From the NCBI GenBank assembly GCA_030268105.1, contig BSDZ01000039.1, positions 496,001-560,000 on the forward strand: DNA of 64,000 nt, written 5' to 3'. The notes beneath the pieces are model-generated. The model ran no database searches. It had not been told where the DNA came from and saw nothing but the letters and a program-made list of their open reading frames with translations. Below, piece by piece: positions 38,264-52,724 of the stretch. A program made the translations under genes and the position numbers. The stretch comes from Volvox africanus (lineage: Eukaryota; Chlorophyta; Chlorophyceae; Chlamydomonadales; Volvocaceae). The stretch's first letter is position 1. The number at the start of each line of letters is the position of its first letter.

Positions 38264-38335
38264 AGCTCACACTGAGATTTGAACTCAGGATGGCGGATTC
38301 AGAGTCCACAGTGCTAACCACTACACCACGCGAGC
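38264..38335 (-). tRNA. tRNA-Gln(CUG) copy 19, intact fold
   Basis: Differs from 33092 by acceptor 3' strand TGTGAGC, which turns the last acceptor pair into G-U. Confidence 0.7.
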
Positions 38336-39549
38336 GTATCATGGGATGAGAACCTGTTCAACCACACAGTCACACCTGTTCCGCAGCAGAGCTCCATCGT
38401 TGAGCACCGCCCTCCCCTCTCATTCAGTTTGTCCACCCATGCAGCTGTCCCCCCTGCTCATAACGCACGCACCTGAATGATAGATGAAGCAAGAATGGTG
38501 AATTCCAGCGCTGAAGAGCAGGTGCGTGGCTTGCTTGCTTCATATGCGTGGCTTGCTTGTCAGTTCATTCGCAAGATAGGGCGGCATGCCATATGCATGC
38601 GATATGCCATTATGGCCGCCCCGTGAAGCACATACATGCATGCTTGCTTGCTTATGATGATGGATGGACTCACACATGGAAAGAGCACAACCGCTCGACC
38701 AAGATCAAGCAGACCTGCATGGGTGCAAAAATGGTTTTAAACACAGTCGTGCAGTGGCGGGTTGGGATGCATGCCAAACCTGTATTGCTTGGGAAACGAA
38801 TTCTGATAGCTAGCAACAGGTGCAAGAGGCACAAGTCAAGCTAGCGGCACAAATCTAGCTAGCAGCACAAGTCTAGCTAGCGGCACAAGTCTAGCTGGCG
38901 GCACAAATCTAGCTAGCAGCACAAGTCTAGCTGGCGGCACAAGTCTAGCTGGCGGCACAAGTCTAGCTGGCGGCACAAATCTAGCTAGCGGCACATGTCT
39001 AGCTAGTGGCACCAGTCTAGCTAGCGGCACCAGTCTAGCTAGTGGCACCAGTCTAGCTAGTGGCACCAGTCTAGCTAGCGGCACCAGTCTAGCTGGCGGC
39101 ACAAATCTAGCTAGCCACATGTGCCACTTGCTAGCCTGCCCGCTTGATGGTGCAGACGTTTAGATACTACAAGCAAACCATCGGAAGGTCAAAAGAACAT
39201 CACGCATGCGCCGTCTGGTTGATGCACCTGGTTGAACTGTCAGTAGTGGGTATCCATGCAAGCCACAGCTGTGCTTCTGTCATATGCATGCATGCACCAT
39301 CTATCTGTCTTTTCCGGATGACGTAGGACACACACGCTGCAACATGATGGATCTCTCTGCCACCAGATCCCGATGTGATGTGATGTGATGTGATTTGGTT
39401 GAGACCAGTGCATGAGACCTTGTGCATGCTTACAGCCAAGATCCTTCAATCCTTCAGATCCTTCAGATCCTTCAGATTTTCCTGCGGCAACGTGAGACCC
39501 CACACATTGATGAGCATCCTGGATGAGCGTTCTGCTCAGCCGCGCAGGC

Positions 39550-39621
39550 AGCTCACGCTGTGATTTGAACTCAGGATGGCGGATTCAGAGTCCACAGTGC
39601 TAACCACTACACCACGCGAGC
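39550..39621 (-). tRNA. tRNA-Gln(CUG)-like copy 20, one T-stem mismatch
   Basis: Same A-A mismatch as the copy at 34450, suggesting the two units share ancestry. Confidence 0.6.
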
Positions 39622-40951
39622 GTATCATGGGATGAGAACCTGTTCAACCACACAGTCACACCTGTTCCGCAGCAGAGCTCCATCGTTGAGCACCACCCTC
39701 CCCTCTCATTCAGTTTGTCCACCCATGCAGCTGTCCCCCCTGCTCATAACGCACGCACCTGAATGATAGATGAAGCAAGAATGGTGAATTCCAGCGCTGA
39801 AGAGCAGGTGCGTGGCTTGCTTGCTTCATATGCGTGGCTTGCTTGCTTCATATGCGTGGCTTGCTTGCTTCATATGCGTGGCTTGCTTGTCAGTTCATTC
39901 GCAAGATAGGGCGGCATGCCATATGCATGCGATATGCCATCATGGCCGCCCCGTGAAGCACATACATGCATGCTTGCTTGCTTATGATGATGGATGGACT
40001 CACACATGGAAAGAGCACAACCGCTCGACCAAGATCAAGCAGACCTGCATGGGTGCAAAAATGGTTTTAAACACAGTATTGCAGCGGCGGGTTGGGATGC
40101 ATGCCAAACCTGTATTGCTTGGGAAACGAATTCTGATAGCTAGCAACAGGTGCATGAGGCACAAGTCAAGCTAGCGGCACAAATCTAGCTAGCGGCACAA
40201 GTCTAGCTAGCGGCACAAGTCTAGCTAGTGGCACAAATCTAGCTAGCGGCACAAGTCTAGCTGGCGGCACAAGTCTAGCTGGCGGCACAAGTCTAGCTGG
40301 CGGCACAAGTCTAGCTAGTGGCACAAATCTAGCTAGCGGCACAAGTCTAGCTGGCGGCACAAGTCTAGCTGGCGGCACAAATCTAGCTAGCGGCACATGT
40401 CTAGCTAGTGGCACCAGTCTAGCTAGCGGCACCAGTCTAGCTAGTGGCACCAGTCTAGCTAGTGGCACCAGTCTAGCTAGCGGCACCAGTCTAGCTGGCA
40501 GCACAAATCTAGCTAGCCACATGTGCCATTTGCTAGCCTGCCCGCTTGATGGTGCAGACGTGTAGATACTACAAGCAAACCATCGGAAGGTCAAAAGAAC
40601 ATCACACATGCGCCGTCTGGTTGATGCACCTGGTTGAACTGTCAGTAGTGGGTATCCATGCAAGCCACAGCTGTGCTTCTGTCATATGCATGCATGCGCC
40701 ATCTATCTGTCTTTTCCGGATGACGTAGGACACACACGCTGCAACATGATGGATCTCTCTGCCACCAGATCCCGATGTGATGTGATGTGATGTGATTTGG
40801 TTGAGACCAGTGCATGAGACCTTGTGCATGCTTACAGCCAAGATCCTTCAATCCTTCAGATCCTTCAGATCCTTCAGATTTTCCTGCGGCAACATGAGAG
40901 CCCACACATTGATGAGCATCCTGGATGAGCGTTCTGCTCAGCCGCGCAGGC

Positions 40952-41023
40952 AGCTCACGCTGAGTTTTGAACTCAGGTCGGCGGATTCAGAGTCCACAGT
41001 GCTAACCACTACACCACGCGAGC
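40952..41023 (-). tRNA. tRNA-Gln(CUG) copy 21, intact fold
   Basis: Founder of a second class: variable loop CGAC and T loop TTCAAAA, with all stems paired. Confidence 0.72.
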
Positions 41024-42165
41024 GTATCATGGGATGAGAACCTGTTCAACCACACAGTCACACCTGTTCCGCAGCAGAGCTCCATCGTTGAGCACCGCCC
41101 TCCCCTCTCATTCAGTTTGTCCACCCATGCAGCTGCCCCCCCTGCTCATAACGCACGCACCTGAATGATAGATGAAGCAAGAATGGTGAATTCCAGCGCT
41201 GAAGAGCAGGTGCGTGGCTTGCTTGCTTCATATGCATGGCTTGCTTGTCAGTTCATTCGCAAGATAGGGCGGCATGCCATATGCATGCAATATGCCATCA
41301 TGGCCGCCCCGTGAAGCACATACATGCATGCTTGCTTGCTTATGATGATGGATGGACTCACACATGGAAAGAGCACAACCGCTTGACCAAGATCAAGCAG
41401 ACCTGCATGGGTGCAAAAATGGTTTTAAACACAGTCGTGCAGTGGCGGGTTGGGATGCATGCCAAACCTGTATTGCTTGGGAAACGAATTCTGATAGCTA
41501 GCAACAGGTGCAAGAGGCACAAGTCAAGCTAGCGGCACAAATCTAGCTAGCGGCAACAGTCTAGCTAGCGGCACAAGTCTAGCTGGCGGCACAAGTCTAG
41601 CTGGAGGCACAAGTCTAGCTGGAGGCACAAGTCTAGCTAGTGGCACCAGTCTAGCTAGTGGCACCAGTCTAGCTAGTGGCACCAGTCTAGCTAGCGGCAC
41701 CAGTCTAGCTGGCGGCACAAATCTAGCTAGCCACATGTGCCACTTGCTAGCCTGCCCGCTTGATGGTGCAGACGTGTAGATACTACAAGCAAACCATCGG
41801 AAGGTCAAAAGAACATCACGCATGCGCCGTCTGGTTGATGCACCTGGTTGAACTGTCAGTAGTGGCTTTCCATGCAAGCCACAGCTGTGCTTCTGTCATA
41901 TGCATGCATGCACCATCTATCTGTCTTTTCCGGATGACGTAGGACACACACGCTGCAACATGATGGATCTCTCTGCCACCAGATCCCGATGTGATGTGAT
42001 GTGATGTGATTTGGTTGAGACCAGTGCATGAGACCTTGTGCATGCTTACAGCCAAGATCCTTCAATCCTTCAGATCCTTCAGATCCTTCAGATTTTCCTG
42101 CGGCAACATGAGAGCCCACACATTGATGAGCATCCTGGATGAGCGTTCTGCTCAGCCGCACAGGC

Positions 42166-42237
42166 AGCTCACGCTGAGTTTTGAACTCAGGTCGGCGGAT
42201 TCAGAGTCCACAGTGCTAACCACTACACCACGCGAGC
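42166..42237 (-). tRNA. tRNA-Gln(CUG) copy 22, intact fold
   Basis: CGAC/TTCAAAA class, as at 40952. Confidence 0.72.
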
Positions 42238-43487
42238 GTATCATGGGAAGAGAACCTGTTCAACCACACAGTCACACCTGTTCCGCAGCAGAGCTCCATC
42301 GTTGAGCACCGCCCTCCCCTCTCATTCAGTTTGTCCACCCATGCAGCTGCCCCCCCTGCTCATAACGCACGCACCTGAATGATAGATGAAGCAAGAATGG
42401 TGAATTCCAGCGCTGAAGAGCAGGTGCGTGGCTTGCTTGCTTCATATGCATGGCTTGCTTGTCAGTTCATTCGCAAGATAGGGCGGCATGCCATATGCAT
42501 GCAATATGCCATCATGGCCGCCCCGTGAAGCACATACATGCATGCTTGCTTGCTTATGATGATGGATGGACTCACACATGGAAAGAGCACAACCGCTCGA
42601 CCAAGATCAAGCAGACCTGCATGGGTGCAAAAATGGTTTTAAACACAGTCATGCAGCGGCGGGTTGGGATGCATGCCAAACCTGTATTGCTTGGGAAACG
42701 AATTCTGATAGCTAGCAACAGGTGCAAGAGGCACAAGTCAAGCTAGCGGCACAAATCTAGCTAGCGGCACAAGTCTAGCTAGCCGCACAAGTCTAGCTAG
42801 TGGCACAAATCTAGCTAGCGGCACAAGTCTAGCTGGCGGCACAAGTCTAGCTGGCGGCACAAGTCTAGCTGGCGGCACAAGTCTAGCTGGCGGCACAAAT
42901 CTAGCTAGCGGCACAAGTCTAGCTGGCGGCACAAGTCTAGCTGGAGGCACAAATCTAGCTAGTGGCACCAGTCTAGCTAGTGGCACCAGTCTAGCTAGCG
43001 GCACCAGTCTAGCTAGCGGCACCAGTCTAGCTGGCGGCACAAATCTAGCTAGCCACATGTGCCACTTGCTAGCCTGCCCGCTTGATGGTGCAGACGTGTA
43101 GATACTACAAGCAAACCATCGGAAGGTCAAAAGAACATCACGCATGCGCCGTCTGGTTGATGCACCTGGTTGAACTGTCAGTAGTGGGTATCCATGCAAG
43201 CCACAGCTGTGCTTCTGTCATATGCATGCATGCGCCATCTATCTGTCTTTTCCGGATGACGTAGGACACACACGCTGCAACATGATGGATCTCTCTGCCA
43301 CCAGATCCCGATGTGATGTGATGTGATGTGATTTGGTTGAGACCAGTGCATGAGACCTTGTGCATGCTTACAGCCAAGATCCTTCAATCCTTCAGATCCT
43401 TCAGATCCTTCAGATTTTCCTGCGGCAACATGAGAGCTCACACATTGATGAGCATCCTGGATGAGCGTTCTGCTCAGCCGCGCAGGC

Positions 43488-43559
43488 AGCTCACGCTGAG
43501 TTTTGAACTCAGGTCGGCGGATTCAGAGTCCACAGTGCTAACCACTACACCACGCGAGC
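43488..43559 (-). tRNA. tRNA-Gln(CUG) copy 23, intact fold
   Basis: CGAC/TTCAAAA class. On the gene's 5' side the flank reads CTATGATAC here (plus strand GTATCATAGG) instead of CCATGATAC. Confidence 0.72.
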
Positions 43560-44881
43560 GTATCATAGGATGAGAACCTGTTCAACCACACACTCACACC
43601 TGTTCCGCAGCAGAGCTCCATCGTTGAGCACCGCCCTCCCCTCTCATTCAGTTTGTCCACCCATGCAGCTGCCCCCCCTGCTCATAACGCACGCACCTGA
43701 ATGATAGATGAAGCAAGAATGGTGAATTCCAGCGCTGAAGAGCAGGTGCGTGGCTTGCTTGCTTCATATGCATGGCTTGCTTGTCAGTTCATTCGCAAGA
43801 TAGGGCGGCATGCCATATGCATGCGATATGCCATCATGGCCGCCCCGTGAAGCACATACATGCATGCTTGCTTGCTTATGATGATGGATGGACTCACACA
43901 TGGAAAGAGCACAACCGCTCGACCAAGATCAAGCAGACCTGCATGGGTGCAAAAATGGTTTTAAACACAGTGGTGCAGCGGCGGGTTGGGATGCATGCCA
44001 CACCTGTATTGCTTGGGAAACGAATTCTGATAGCTAGCAACAGGTGCAAGAGGCACAAGTCAAGCTAGCGGCACAAATCTAGCTAGCGGCACAAGTCTAG
44101 CTAGCCGCACAAGTCTAGCTAGTGGCACAAGTCAAGCTAGCGGCACAAATCTAGCTAGCGGCACAAGTCTAGCTAGCCGCACAAGTCTAGCTAGTGGCAC
44201 AAATCTAGCTAGCGGCACAAGTCTAGCTGGCGGCACAAGTCTAGCTGGCGGCACAAGTCTAGCTGGCGGCACAAGTCTAGCTGGCGGCACAAATCTAGCT
44301 AGCGGCACAAGTCTAGCTGGCGGTACAAGTCTAGCTGGAGGCACAAATCTAGCTAGTGGCACCAGTCTAGCTACTGGCACCAGTCTAGCTAGCGGCACCA
44401 GTCTAGCTAGCGGCACCAGTCTAGCTGGCGGCACAAATCTAGCTAGCCACATGTGCCACTTGCTAGCCTGCCCGCTTGATGGTGCAGACGTGTAGATACT
44501 ACAAGCAAACCATCGGAAGGTCAAAAGAACATCACGCATGCGCCGTCTGGTTGATGCACCTGGTTGAACTGTCAGTAGTGGGTATCCATGCAAGCCACAG
44601 CTGTGCTTCTGTCATATGCATGCATGCGCCATCTATCTGTCTTTTCCGGATGACGTAGGACACACACGCTGCAACATGATGGATCTCTCTGCCACCAGAT
44701 CCCGATGTGATGTGATGTGATGTGATTTGGTTGAGACCAGTGCATGAGACCTTGTGCATGCTTACAGCCAAGATCCTTCAATCCTTCAGATCCTTCAGAT
44801 CCTTCAGATTTTCCTGCGGCAACATGAGAGCTCACACATTGATGAGCATCCTAAATGTACGTTCTGCTCAGCCGCGCAGGC

Positions 44882-44953
44882 AGCTCACGCTGAGTTTTGA
44901 ACTCAGGTCGGCGGATTCAGAGTCCACAGTGCTAACCACTACACCACGCGAGC
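44882..44953 (-). tRNA. tRNA-Gln(CUG) copy 24, intact fold
   Basis: CGAC/TTCAAAA class; the downstream flank carries a private AAATGTACG variant at about 44852-44860. Confidence 0.72.
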
Positions 44954-46203
44954 GTATCATAGGATGACAACCGGTTCAACCACACACTCACACCTGTTCC
45001 GCAGCAGAGCTCCATCGTTGAGCACCGCCCTCCCCTCTCATTCAGTTTGTCCACCCATGCAGCTGCCCCCCCTGCTCATAACGCACGCACCTGAATGATA
45101 GATGAAGCAAGAATGGTGAATTCCAGCGCTGAAGAGCAGGTGCGTGGCTTGCTTGCTTCATATGCATGGCTTGCTTGTCAGTTCATTCGCAAGATAGGGC
45201 GGCATGCCATATGCATGCGATATGCCATCATGGCCGCCCCGTGAAGCACATACATGCATGCTTGCTTGCTTATGATGATGGATGGACTCACACATGGAAA
45301 GAGCACAACCGCTCGACCAAGATCAAGCAGACCTGCATGGGTGCAAAAATGGTTTTAAACACAGTCATGCAGCGGCGGGTTGGGATGCATGCCACACCTG
45401 TATTGCTTGGGAAACGAATTCTGATAGCTAGCAACAGGTGCAAGAGGCACAAGTCAAGCTAGCGGCACAAATCTAGCTAACGGCACAAGTCTAGCTAGCC
45501 GCACAAGTCTAGCTAGTGGCACAAATCTAGCTAGCGGCACCAGTCTAGCTGGCGGCACAAGTCTAGCTGGCGGCACAAGTCTAGCTGGCGGCACAAATCT
45601 AGCTAGCGGCACAAGTCTAGCTGGCGGTACAAGTCTAGCTGGAGGCACAAATCTAGCTAGTGGCACCAGTCTAGCTAGTGGCACCAGTCTAGCTAGCGGC
45701 ACCAGTCTAGCTAGCGGCACCAGTCTAGCTAGCGGCACCAGTCTAGCTGGCGGCACAAATCTAGCTAGCCACATGTGCCACTTACTAGCCTGCCCGCTTG
45801 ATGGTGCAGACGTGTAGATACTACAAGCAAACCATCGGAAGGTCAAAAGAACATCACGCATACGCCGTCTGGTTGATGCACCTGGTTGAACTGTCAGTAG
45901 TGGGTATCCATGCAAGCCACAGCTGTGCTTCTGTCATATGCATGCATGCGCCATCTATCTGTCTTTTCCGGATGACGTAGGACACACACGCTGCAACATG
46001 ATGGATCTCTCTGCCACCAGATCCCGATGTGATGTGATGTGATGTGATTTGGTTGAGACCAGTGCATGAGACCTTGTGCATGCTTACAGCCAAGATCCTT
46101 CAATCCTTCAGATCCTTCAGATCCTTCAGATTTTCCTGCGGCAACATGAGAGCTCACACATTGATGAGCATCCTGGATGAGCGTTCTGCTCAGCCGCGCA
46201 GGC

Positions 46204-46275
46204 AGCTCACGCTGAGTTTTGAACTCAGGTCGGCGGATTCAGAGTCCACAGTGCTAACCACTACACCACGCGAGC
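46204..46275 (-). tRNA. tRNA-Gln(CUG) copy 25, intact fold
   Basis: CGAC/TTCAAAA class; lies just left of the duplicated block at 46300-50120. Confidence 0.72.
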
Positions 46276-47508
46276 GTATCATAGGATGACAACCGGTTCA
46301 ACCACACACTCACACCTGTTCCGCAGCAGAGCTCCATCGTTGAGCACCGCCCTCCCCTCTCATTCAGTTTGTCCACCCATGCAGCTGCCCCCCCTGCTCA
46401 TAACGCACGCACCTGAATGATAGATGAAGCAAGAATGGTGAATTCCAGCGCTGAAGAGCAGGTGCGTGGCTTGCTTGCTTCATATGCATGGCTTGCTTGT
46501 CAGTTCATTCGCAAGATAGGGCGGCATGCCATATGCATGCGATATGCCATCATGGCCGCCCCGTGAAGCACATACATGCATGCTTGCTTGCTTATGATGA
46601 TGGATGGACTCACACATGGAAAGAGCACAACCGCTCGACCAAGATCAAGCAGACCTGCATGGGTGCAAAAATGGTTTTAAACACAGTCATGCAGCGGCGG
46701 GTTGGGATGCATGCCACACCTGTATTGCTTGGGACACGAATTCTGATAGCTAGCAACAGGTGCAAGAGGCACAAGTCAAGCTAGCGGCACAAATCTAGCT
46801 AACGGCACAAGTCTAGCTAGCCGCACAAGTCTAGCTAGTGGCACAAATCTAGCTAGCGGCACCAGTCTAGCTGGCGGCACAAGTCTAGCTGGCGGCACAA
46901 GTCTAGCTGGCGGCACAAATCTAGCTAGCGGCACAAGTCTAGCTGGCGGTACAAGTCTAGCTGGAGGCACAAATCTAGCTAGTGGCACCAGTCTAGCTAC
47001 TGGCACCAGTCTAGCTAGCGGCACCAGTCTAGCTAGCGGCACCAGTCTAGCTGGCGGCACAAATCTAGCTAGCCACATGTGCCACTTGCTAGCCTGCCCG
47101 CTTGATGGTGCAGACGTGTAGATACTACAAGCAAACCATCGGAAGGTCAAAAGAACATCACGCATGCGCCGTCTGGTTGATGCACCTGGTTGAACTGTCA
47201 GTAGTGGGTATCCATGCAAGCCACAGCTGTGCTTCTGTCATATGCATGCATGCGCCATCTATCTGTCTTTTCCGGATGACGTAGGACACACACGCTGCAA
47301 CATGATGGATCTCTCTGCCACCAGATCCCGATGTGATGTGATGTGATGTGATTTGGTTGAGACCAGTGCATGAGACCTTTGGGCAAGCTTACAGCCAAGA
47401 TCCTTCAATCCTTCAGATCCTTCAGATCCTTAAGATATTCCTGCGGCAACGTGAGACCCCACACATTGATGAGCATCCTGGATGAGCGTTCTGCTCAGCC
47501 GCACAGGC

Positions 47509-47580
47509 AGCTCACGCTGAGTTTTGAACTCAGGTCGGCGGATTCAGAGTCCACAGTGCTAACCACTACACCACGCGAGC
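47509..47580 (-). tRNA. tRNA-Gln(CUG) copy 26, intact fold
   Basis: CGAC/TTCAAAA class, in the left copy of the 6521-bp duplication; partner is 54030. Confidence 0.72.
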
Positions 47581-48073
47581 GTATCATGGGATGACAACCG
47601 GTTCAACCACACACTCACACCTGTTCCGCAGCAGAGCTCCATCGTTGAGCACCGCCCTCCCCTCTCATTCAGTTTGTCCACCCATGCAGCTGCCCCCCCT
47701 GCTCATAACGCACGCACCTGAATGATAGATGAAGCAAGAATGGTGAATTCCAGCGCTGAAGAGCAGGTGCGTGGCTTGCTTGCTTCATATGCATGGCTTG
47801 CTTGTCAGTTCATTCGCAAGATAGGGCGGCATGCCATATGCATGCGATATGCCATCATGGCCGCCCCGTGAAGCACATACATGCATGCTTGCTTGCTTAT
47901 GATGATGGATGGACTCACACATGGAAAGAGCACAACCGCTCGACCAAGATCAAGCAGACCTGCATGGGTGCAAAAATGGTTTTAAACACAGTGGTGCAGC
48001 GGCGGGTTGGGATGCATGCCACACCTGTATTGCTTGGGAAACGAATTCTGATAGCTAGCAACAGGTGCAAGAG

Positions 48074-48469
48074 GCACAAGTCAAGCTAGCGGCACAAATC
48101 TAGCTAGCGGCACAAGTCTAGCTAGCCGCACAAGTCTAGCTAGTGGCACAAGTCAAGCTAGCGGCACAAATCTAGCTAGCGGCACAAGTCTAGCTAGCCG
48201 CACAAGTCTAGCTAGTGGCACAAATCTAGCTAGCGGCACAAGTCTAGCTGGCGGCACAAGTCTAGCTGGCGGCACAAGTCTAGCTGGCGGCACAAGTCTA
48301 GCTGGCGGCACAAATCTAGCTAGCGGCACAAGTCTAGCTGGCGGTACAAGTCTAGCTGGAGGCACAAATCTAGCTAGTGGCACCAGTCTAGCTACTGGCA
48401 CCAGTCTAGCTAGCGGCACCAGTCTAGCTAGCGGCACCAGTCTAGCTGGCGGCACAAATCTAGCTAGCC
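48074..48469. repeat. 18-bp minisatellite, one of the longest arrays
   Basis: About 22 copies. It includes an internal 72-bp (four-repeat) duplication starting with CAAGTCAAGCTAGC. The same array recurs at 44053-44448 and 54599-54990, with near-identical order of repeat variants. Confidence 0.9.
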
Positions 48470-48902
48470 ACATGTGCCACTTGCTAGCCTGCCCGCTTGA
48501 TGGTGCAGACGTGTAGATACTACAAGCAAACCATCGGAAGGTCAAAAGAACATCACGCATGCGCCGTCTGGTTGATGCACCTGGTTGAACTGTCAGTAGT
48601 GGGTATCCATGCAAGCCACAGCTGTGCTTCTGTCATATGCATGCATGCGCCATCTATCTGTCTTTTCCGGATGACGTAGGACACACACGCTGCAACATGA
48701 TGGATCTCTCTGCCACCAGATCCCGATGTGATGTGATGTGATGTGATTTGGTTGAGACCAGTGCATGAGACCTTGTGCATGCTTACAGCCAAGATCCTTC
48801 AATCCTTCAGATCCTTCAGATCCTTCAGATTTTCCTGCGGCAACATGAGAGCTCACACATTGATGAGCATCCTGGATGAACGTTCTGCTCAGCCGCGCAG
48901 GC

Positions 48903-48974
48903 AGCTCACGCTGAGTTTTGAACTCAGGTCGGCGGATTCAGAGTCCACAGTGCTAACCACTACACCACGCGAGC
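48903..48974 (-). tRNA. tRNA-Gln(CUG) copy 27, intact fold
   Basis: CGAC/TTCAAAA class; partner in the 6521-bp duplication is 55424. Confidence 0.72.
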
Positions 48975-50224
48975 GTATCATAGGATGACAACCGGTTCAA
49001 CCACACACTCACACCTGTTCCGCAGCAGAGCTCCATCGTTGAGCACCGCCCTCCCCTCTCATTCAGTTTGTCCACCCATGCAGCTGCCCCCCCTGCTCAT
49101 AACGCACGCACCTGAATGATAGATGAAGCAAGAATGGTGAATTCCAGCGCTGAAGAGCAGGTGCGTGGCTTGCTTGCTTCATATGCATGGCTTGCTTGTC
49201 AGTTCATTCGCAAGATAGGGCGGCATGCCATATGCATGCGATATGCCATCATGGCCGCCCCGTGAAGCACATACATGCATGCTTGCTTGCTTATGATGAT
49301 GGATGGACTCACACATGGAAAGAGCACAACCGCTCGACCAAGATCAAGCAGACCTGCATGGGTGCAAAAATGGTTTTAAACACAGTCATGCAGCGGCGGG
49401 TTGGGATGCATGCCACACCTGTATTGCTTGGGAAACGAATTCTGATAGCTAGCAACAGGTGCAAGAGGCACAAGTCAAGCTAGCGGCACAAATCTAGCTA
49501 ACGGCACAAGTCTAGCTAGCCGCACAAGTCTAGCTAGTGGCACAAATCTAGCTAGCGGCACCAGTCTAGCTGGCGGCACAAGTCTAGCTGGCGGCACAAG
49601 TCTAGCTGGCGGCACAAATCTAGCTAGCGGCACAAGTCTAGCTGGCGGTACAAGTCTAGCTGGAGGCACAAATCTAGCTAGTGGCACCAGTCTAGCTAGT
49701 GGCACCAGTCTAGCTAGCGGCACCAGTCTAGCTAGCGGCACCAGTCTAGCTAGCGGCACCAGTCTAGCTGGCGGCACAAATCTAGCTAGCCACATGTGCC
49801 ACTTACTAGCCTGCCCGCTTGATGGTGCAGACGTGTAGATACTACAAGCAAACCATCGGAAGGTCAAAAGAACATCACGCATACGCCGTCTGGTTGATGC
49901 ACCTGGTTGAACTGCCAGTAGTGGGTATCCATGCAAGCCGCAGCTGTGCTTCTGTCATATGCATGCATGCACCATCTATCTGTCTTTTCCGGATGACGTA
50001 GGACACACACGCTGCAACATGATGGATCTCTCTGCCACCAGATCCCAATGTGATGTGATGTGATGTGATTTGGTTGAGACCAGTGCATGAGACCTTGTGC
50101 ATGCTTACAGCCAAGATCCTTCAATCCTTCAGATCCTTCAGATCCTTCAGATTTTCCTGCGGCAACGTGAGACCCCACACATTGATGAGCATCCTGGATG
50201 AGCGTTCTGCTCAGCCGCGCAGGC

Positions 50225-50296
50225 AGCTCACGCTGAGATTTGAACTCAGGTCGGCGGATTCAGAGTCCACAGTGCTAACCACTACACCACGCGAGC
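50225..50296 (-). tRNA. tRNA-Gln(CUG) copy 28, intact fold
   Basis: Mixed class: variable loop CGAC with T loop TTCAAAT. Confidence 0.72.
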
Positions 50297-51510
50297 GTAT
50301 CATGGGATGAGAACCTGTTCAACCACACACTCACACCTGTTCCGCAGCAGAGCTCCATCGTTGAGCACCGCCCTCCCCTCTCATTCAGTTTGTCCACCCA
50401 TGCAGCTGTCCCCCCTGCTCATAACGCACGCACCTGAATGATAGATGAAGCAAGAATGGTGAATTCCAGCGCTGAAGAGCAGGTGCGTGGCTTGCTTGCT
50501 TCATATGCGTGGCTTGCTTGTCAGTTCATTCGCAAGATAGGGCGGCATGCCATATGCATGCGATATGCCATTATGGCCGCCCCGTGAAGCACATACATGC
50601 ATGCTTGCTTGCTTATGATGATGGATGGACTCACACATGGAAAGAGCACAACCGCTCGACCAAGATCAAGCAGACCTGCATGGGTGCAAAAATGGTTTTA
50701 AACACAGTCGTGCAGCGGCGGGTTGGGATGCATGCCAAACCTGTATTGCTCGGGAAACGAATTCTGATAGCTAGCAACAGGTGCAAGAGGCACAAGTCAA
50801 GCTAGCGGCACAAATCTAGCTAGCGGCACAAGTCTAGCTAGCGGCACAAGTCTAGCTAGTGGCACAAATCTAGCTAGCGGCACAAGTCTAGCTGGCGGCA
50901 CAAGTCTAGCTGGCGGCACAAGTCTAGCTGGCGGCACAAGTCTAGCTAGTGGCACAAATCTAGCTAGCGGTACAAGTCTAGCTGGCAGCACAAGTCTAGC
51001 TGGCGGCACAAATCTAGCTAGCGGCACATGTCTAGCTAGTGGCACCAGTCTAGCTAGCGGCACCAGTCTAGCTAGCCACATGTGCCACTTGCTAGCCTGC
51101 CCGCTTGATGATGCAGACGTTTAGATACTACAAGCAAACCATCAGAAGGTCAAAAGAACATCACGCATGCGCCGTCTGGTTGATGCACCTGGTTGAACTG
51201 TCAGTAGTGGGTATCCATGCAAGCCACAGCTGTGCTTCTGTCATATGCATGCATGCGCCATCTATCTGTCTTTTCCGGATGACGTAGGACACACACGCTG
51301 CAACATGATGGATCTCTCTGCCACCAGATCCCGATGTGATGTGATGTGATGTGATTTGGTTGAGACCAGTGCATGAGACCTTGTGCATGCTTACAGCCAA
51401 GATCCTTCAATCCTTCAGATCCTTCAGATCCTTCAGATTTTCCTGCGGCAACATGAGAGCCCACACATTGATGAGCATCCTGGATGAGCGTTCTGCTCAG
51501 CCGCGCAGGC

Positions 51511-51582
51511 AGCTCACGCTGAGTTTTGAACTCAGGTCGGCGGATTCAGAGTCCACAGTGCTAACCACTACACCACGCGAGC
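51511..51582 (-). tRNA. tRNA-Gln(CUG) copy 29, intact fold
   Basis: CGAC/TTCAAAA class; its unit matches the one at 40952 at an offset of 10559 bp. Confidence 0.72.
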
Positions 51583-52724
51583 GTATCATGGGATGAGAAC
51601 CTGTTCAACCACACACTCACACCTGTTCCGCAGCAGAGCTCCATCGTTGAGCACCGCCCTCCCCTCTCATTCAGTTTGTCCACCCATGCAGCTGCCCCCC
51701 CTGCTCATAACGCACGCACCTGAATGATAGATGAAGCAAGAATGGTGAATTCCAGCGCTGAAGAGCAGGTGCGTGGCTTGCTTGCTTCATATGCATGGCT
51801 TGCTTGTCAGTTCACTCGCAAGATAGGGCGGCATGCCATATGCATGCAATATGCCATCATGGCCGCCCCGTGAAGCACATACATGCATGCTTGCTTGCTT
51901 ATGATGATGGATGGACTCACACATGGAAAGAGCACAACCGCTTGACCAAGATCAAGCAGACCTGCATGGGTGCAAAAATGGTTTTAAACACAGTCGTGCA
52001 GTGGCGGGTTGGGATGCATGCCAAACCTGTATTGCTTGGGAAACGAATTCTGATAGCTAGCAACAGGTGCAAGAGGCACAAGTCTAGCTAGCGGCACAAA
52101 TCTAGCTAGCGGCACCAGTCTAGCTAGCGGCACAAGTCTAGCTGGCGGCACCAGTCTAGCTGGAGGCACAAGTCTAGCTGGAGGCACAAGTCTAGCTAGT
52201 GGCACCAGTCTAGCTAGTGGCACCAGTCTAGCTAGTGGCACCAGTCTAGCTAGCGGCACCAGTCTAGCTGGCGGCACAAATCTAGCTAGCCACATGTGCC
52301 ACTTGCTAGCCTGCCCGCTTGATGGTGCAGACGTGTAGATACTACAAGCAAACCATCGGAAGGTCAAAAGAACATCACGCATGCGCCGTCTGTTTGATGC
52401 ACCTGGTTGAACTGTCAGTAGTGGCTTTCCATGCAAGCCACAGCTGTGCTTCTGTCATATGCATGCATGCACCATCTATCTGTCTTTTCCGGATGACGTA
52501 GGACACACACGCTGCAACATGATGGATCTCTCTGCCACCAGATCCCGATGTGATGTGATGTGATGTGATTTGGTTGAGACCAGTGCATGAGACCTTGTGC
52601 ATGCTTACAGCCAAGATCCTTCAATCCTTCAGATCCTTCAGATCCTTCAGATTTTCCTGCGGCAACATGAGAGCTCACACATTGATGAGCATCCTGGATG
52701 AGCGTTCTGCTCAGCCGCGCAGGC

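Larger units (their letters stand above)
46300..50120. repeat. Duplicated multi-unit block, left copy (offset 6521 bp)
   Basis: Rare variants recur at exactly +6521: a GGGACACGAATTC change (46736 and 53257), GACCTTTGGGCAAGC (about 47376 and 53897), TTACTAGCC with ACTGCCAGTAG (49.8 and 56.3 kb). Only a few differences are visible across about 3.8 kb. Confidence 0.88.
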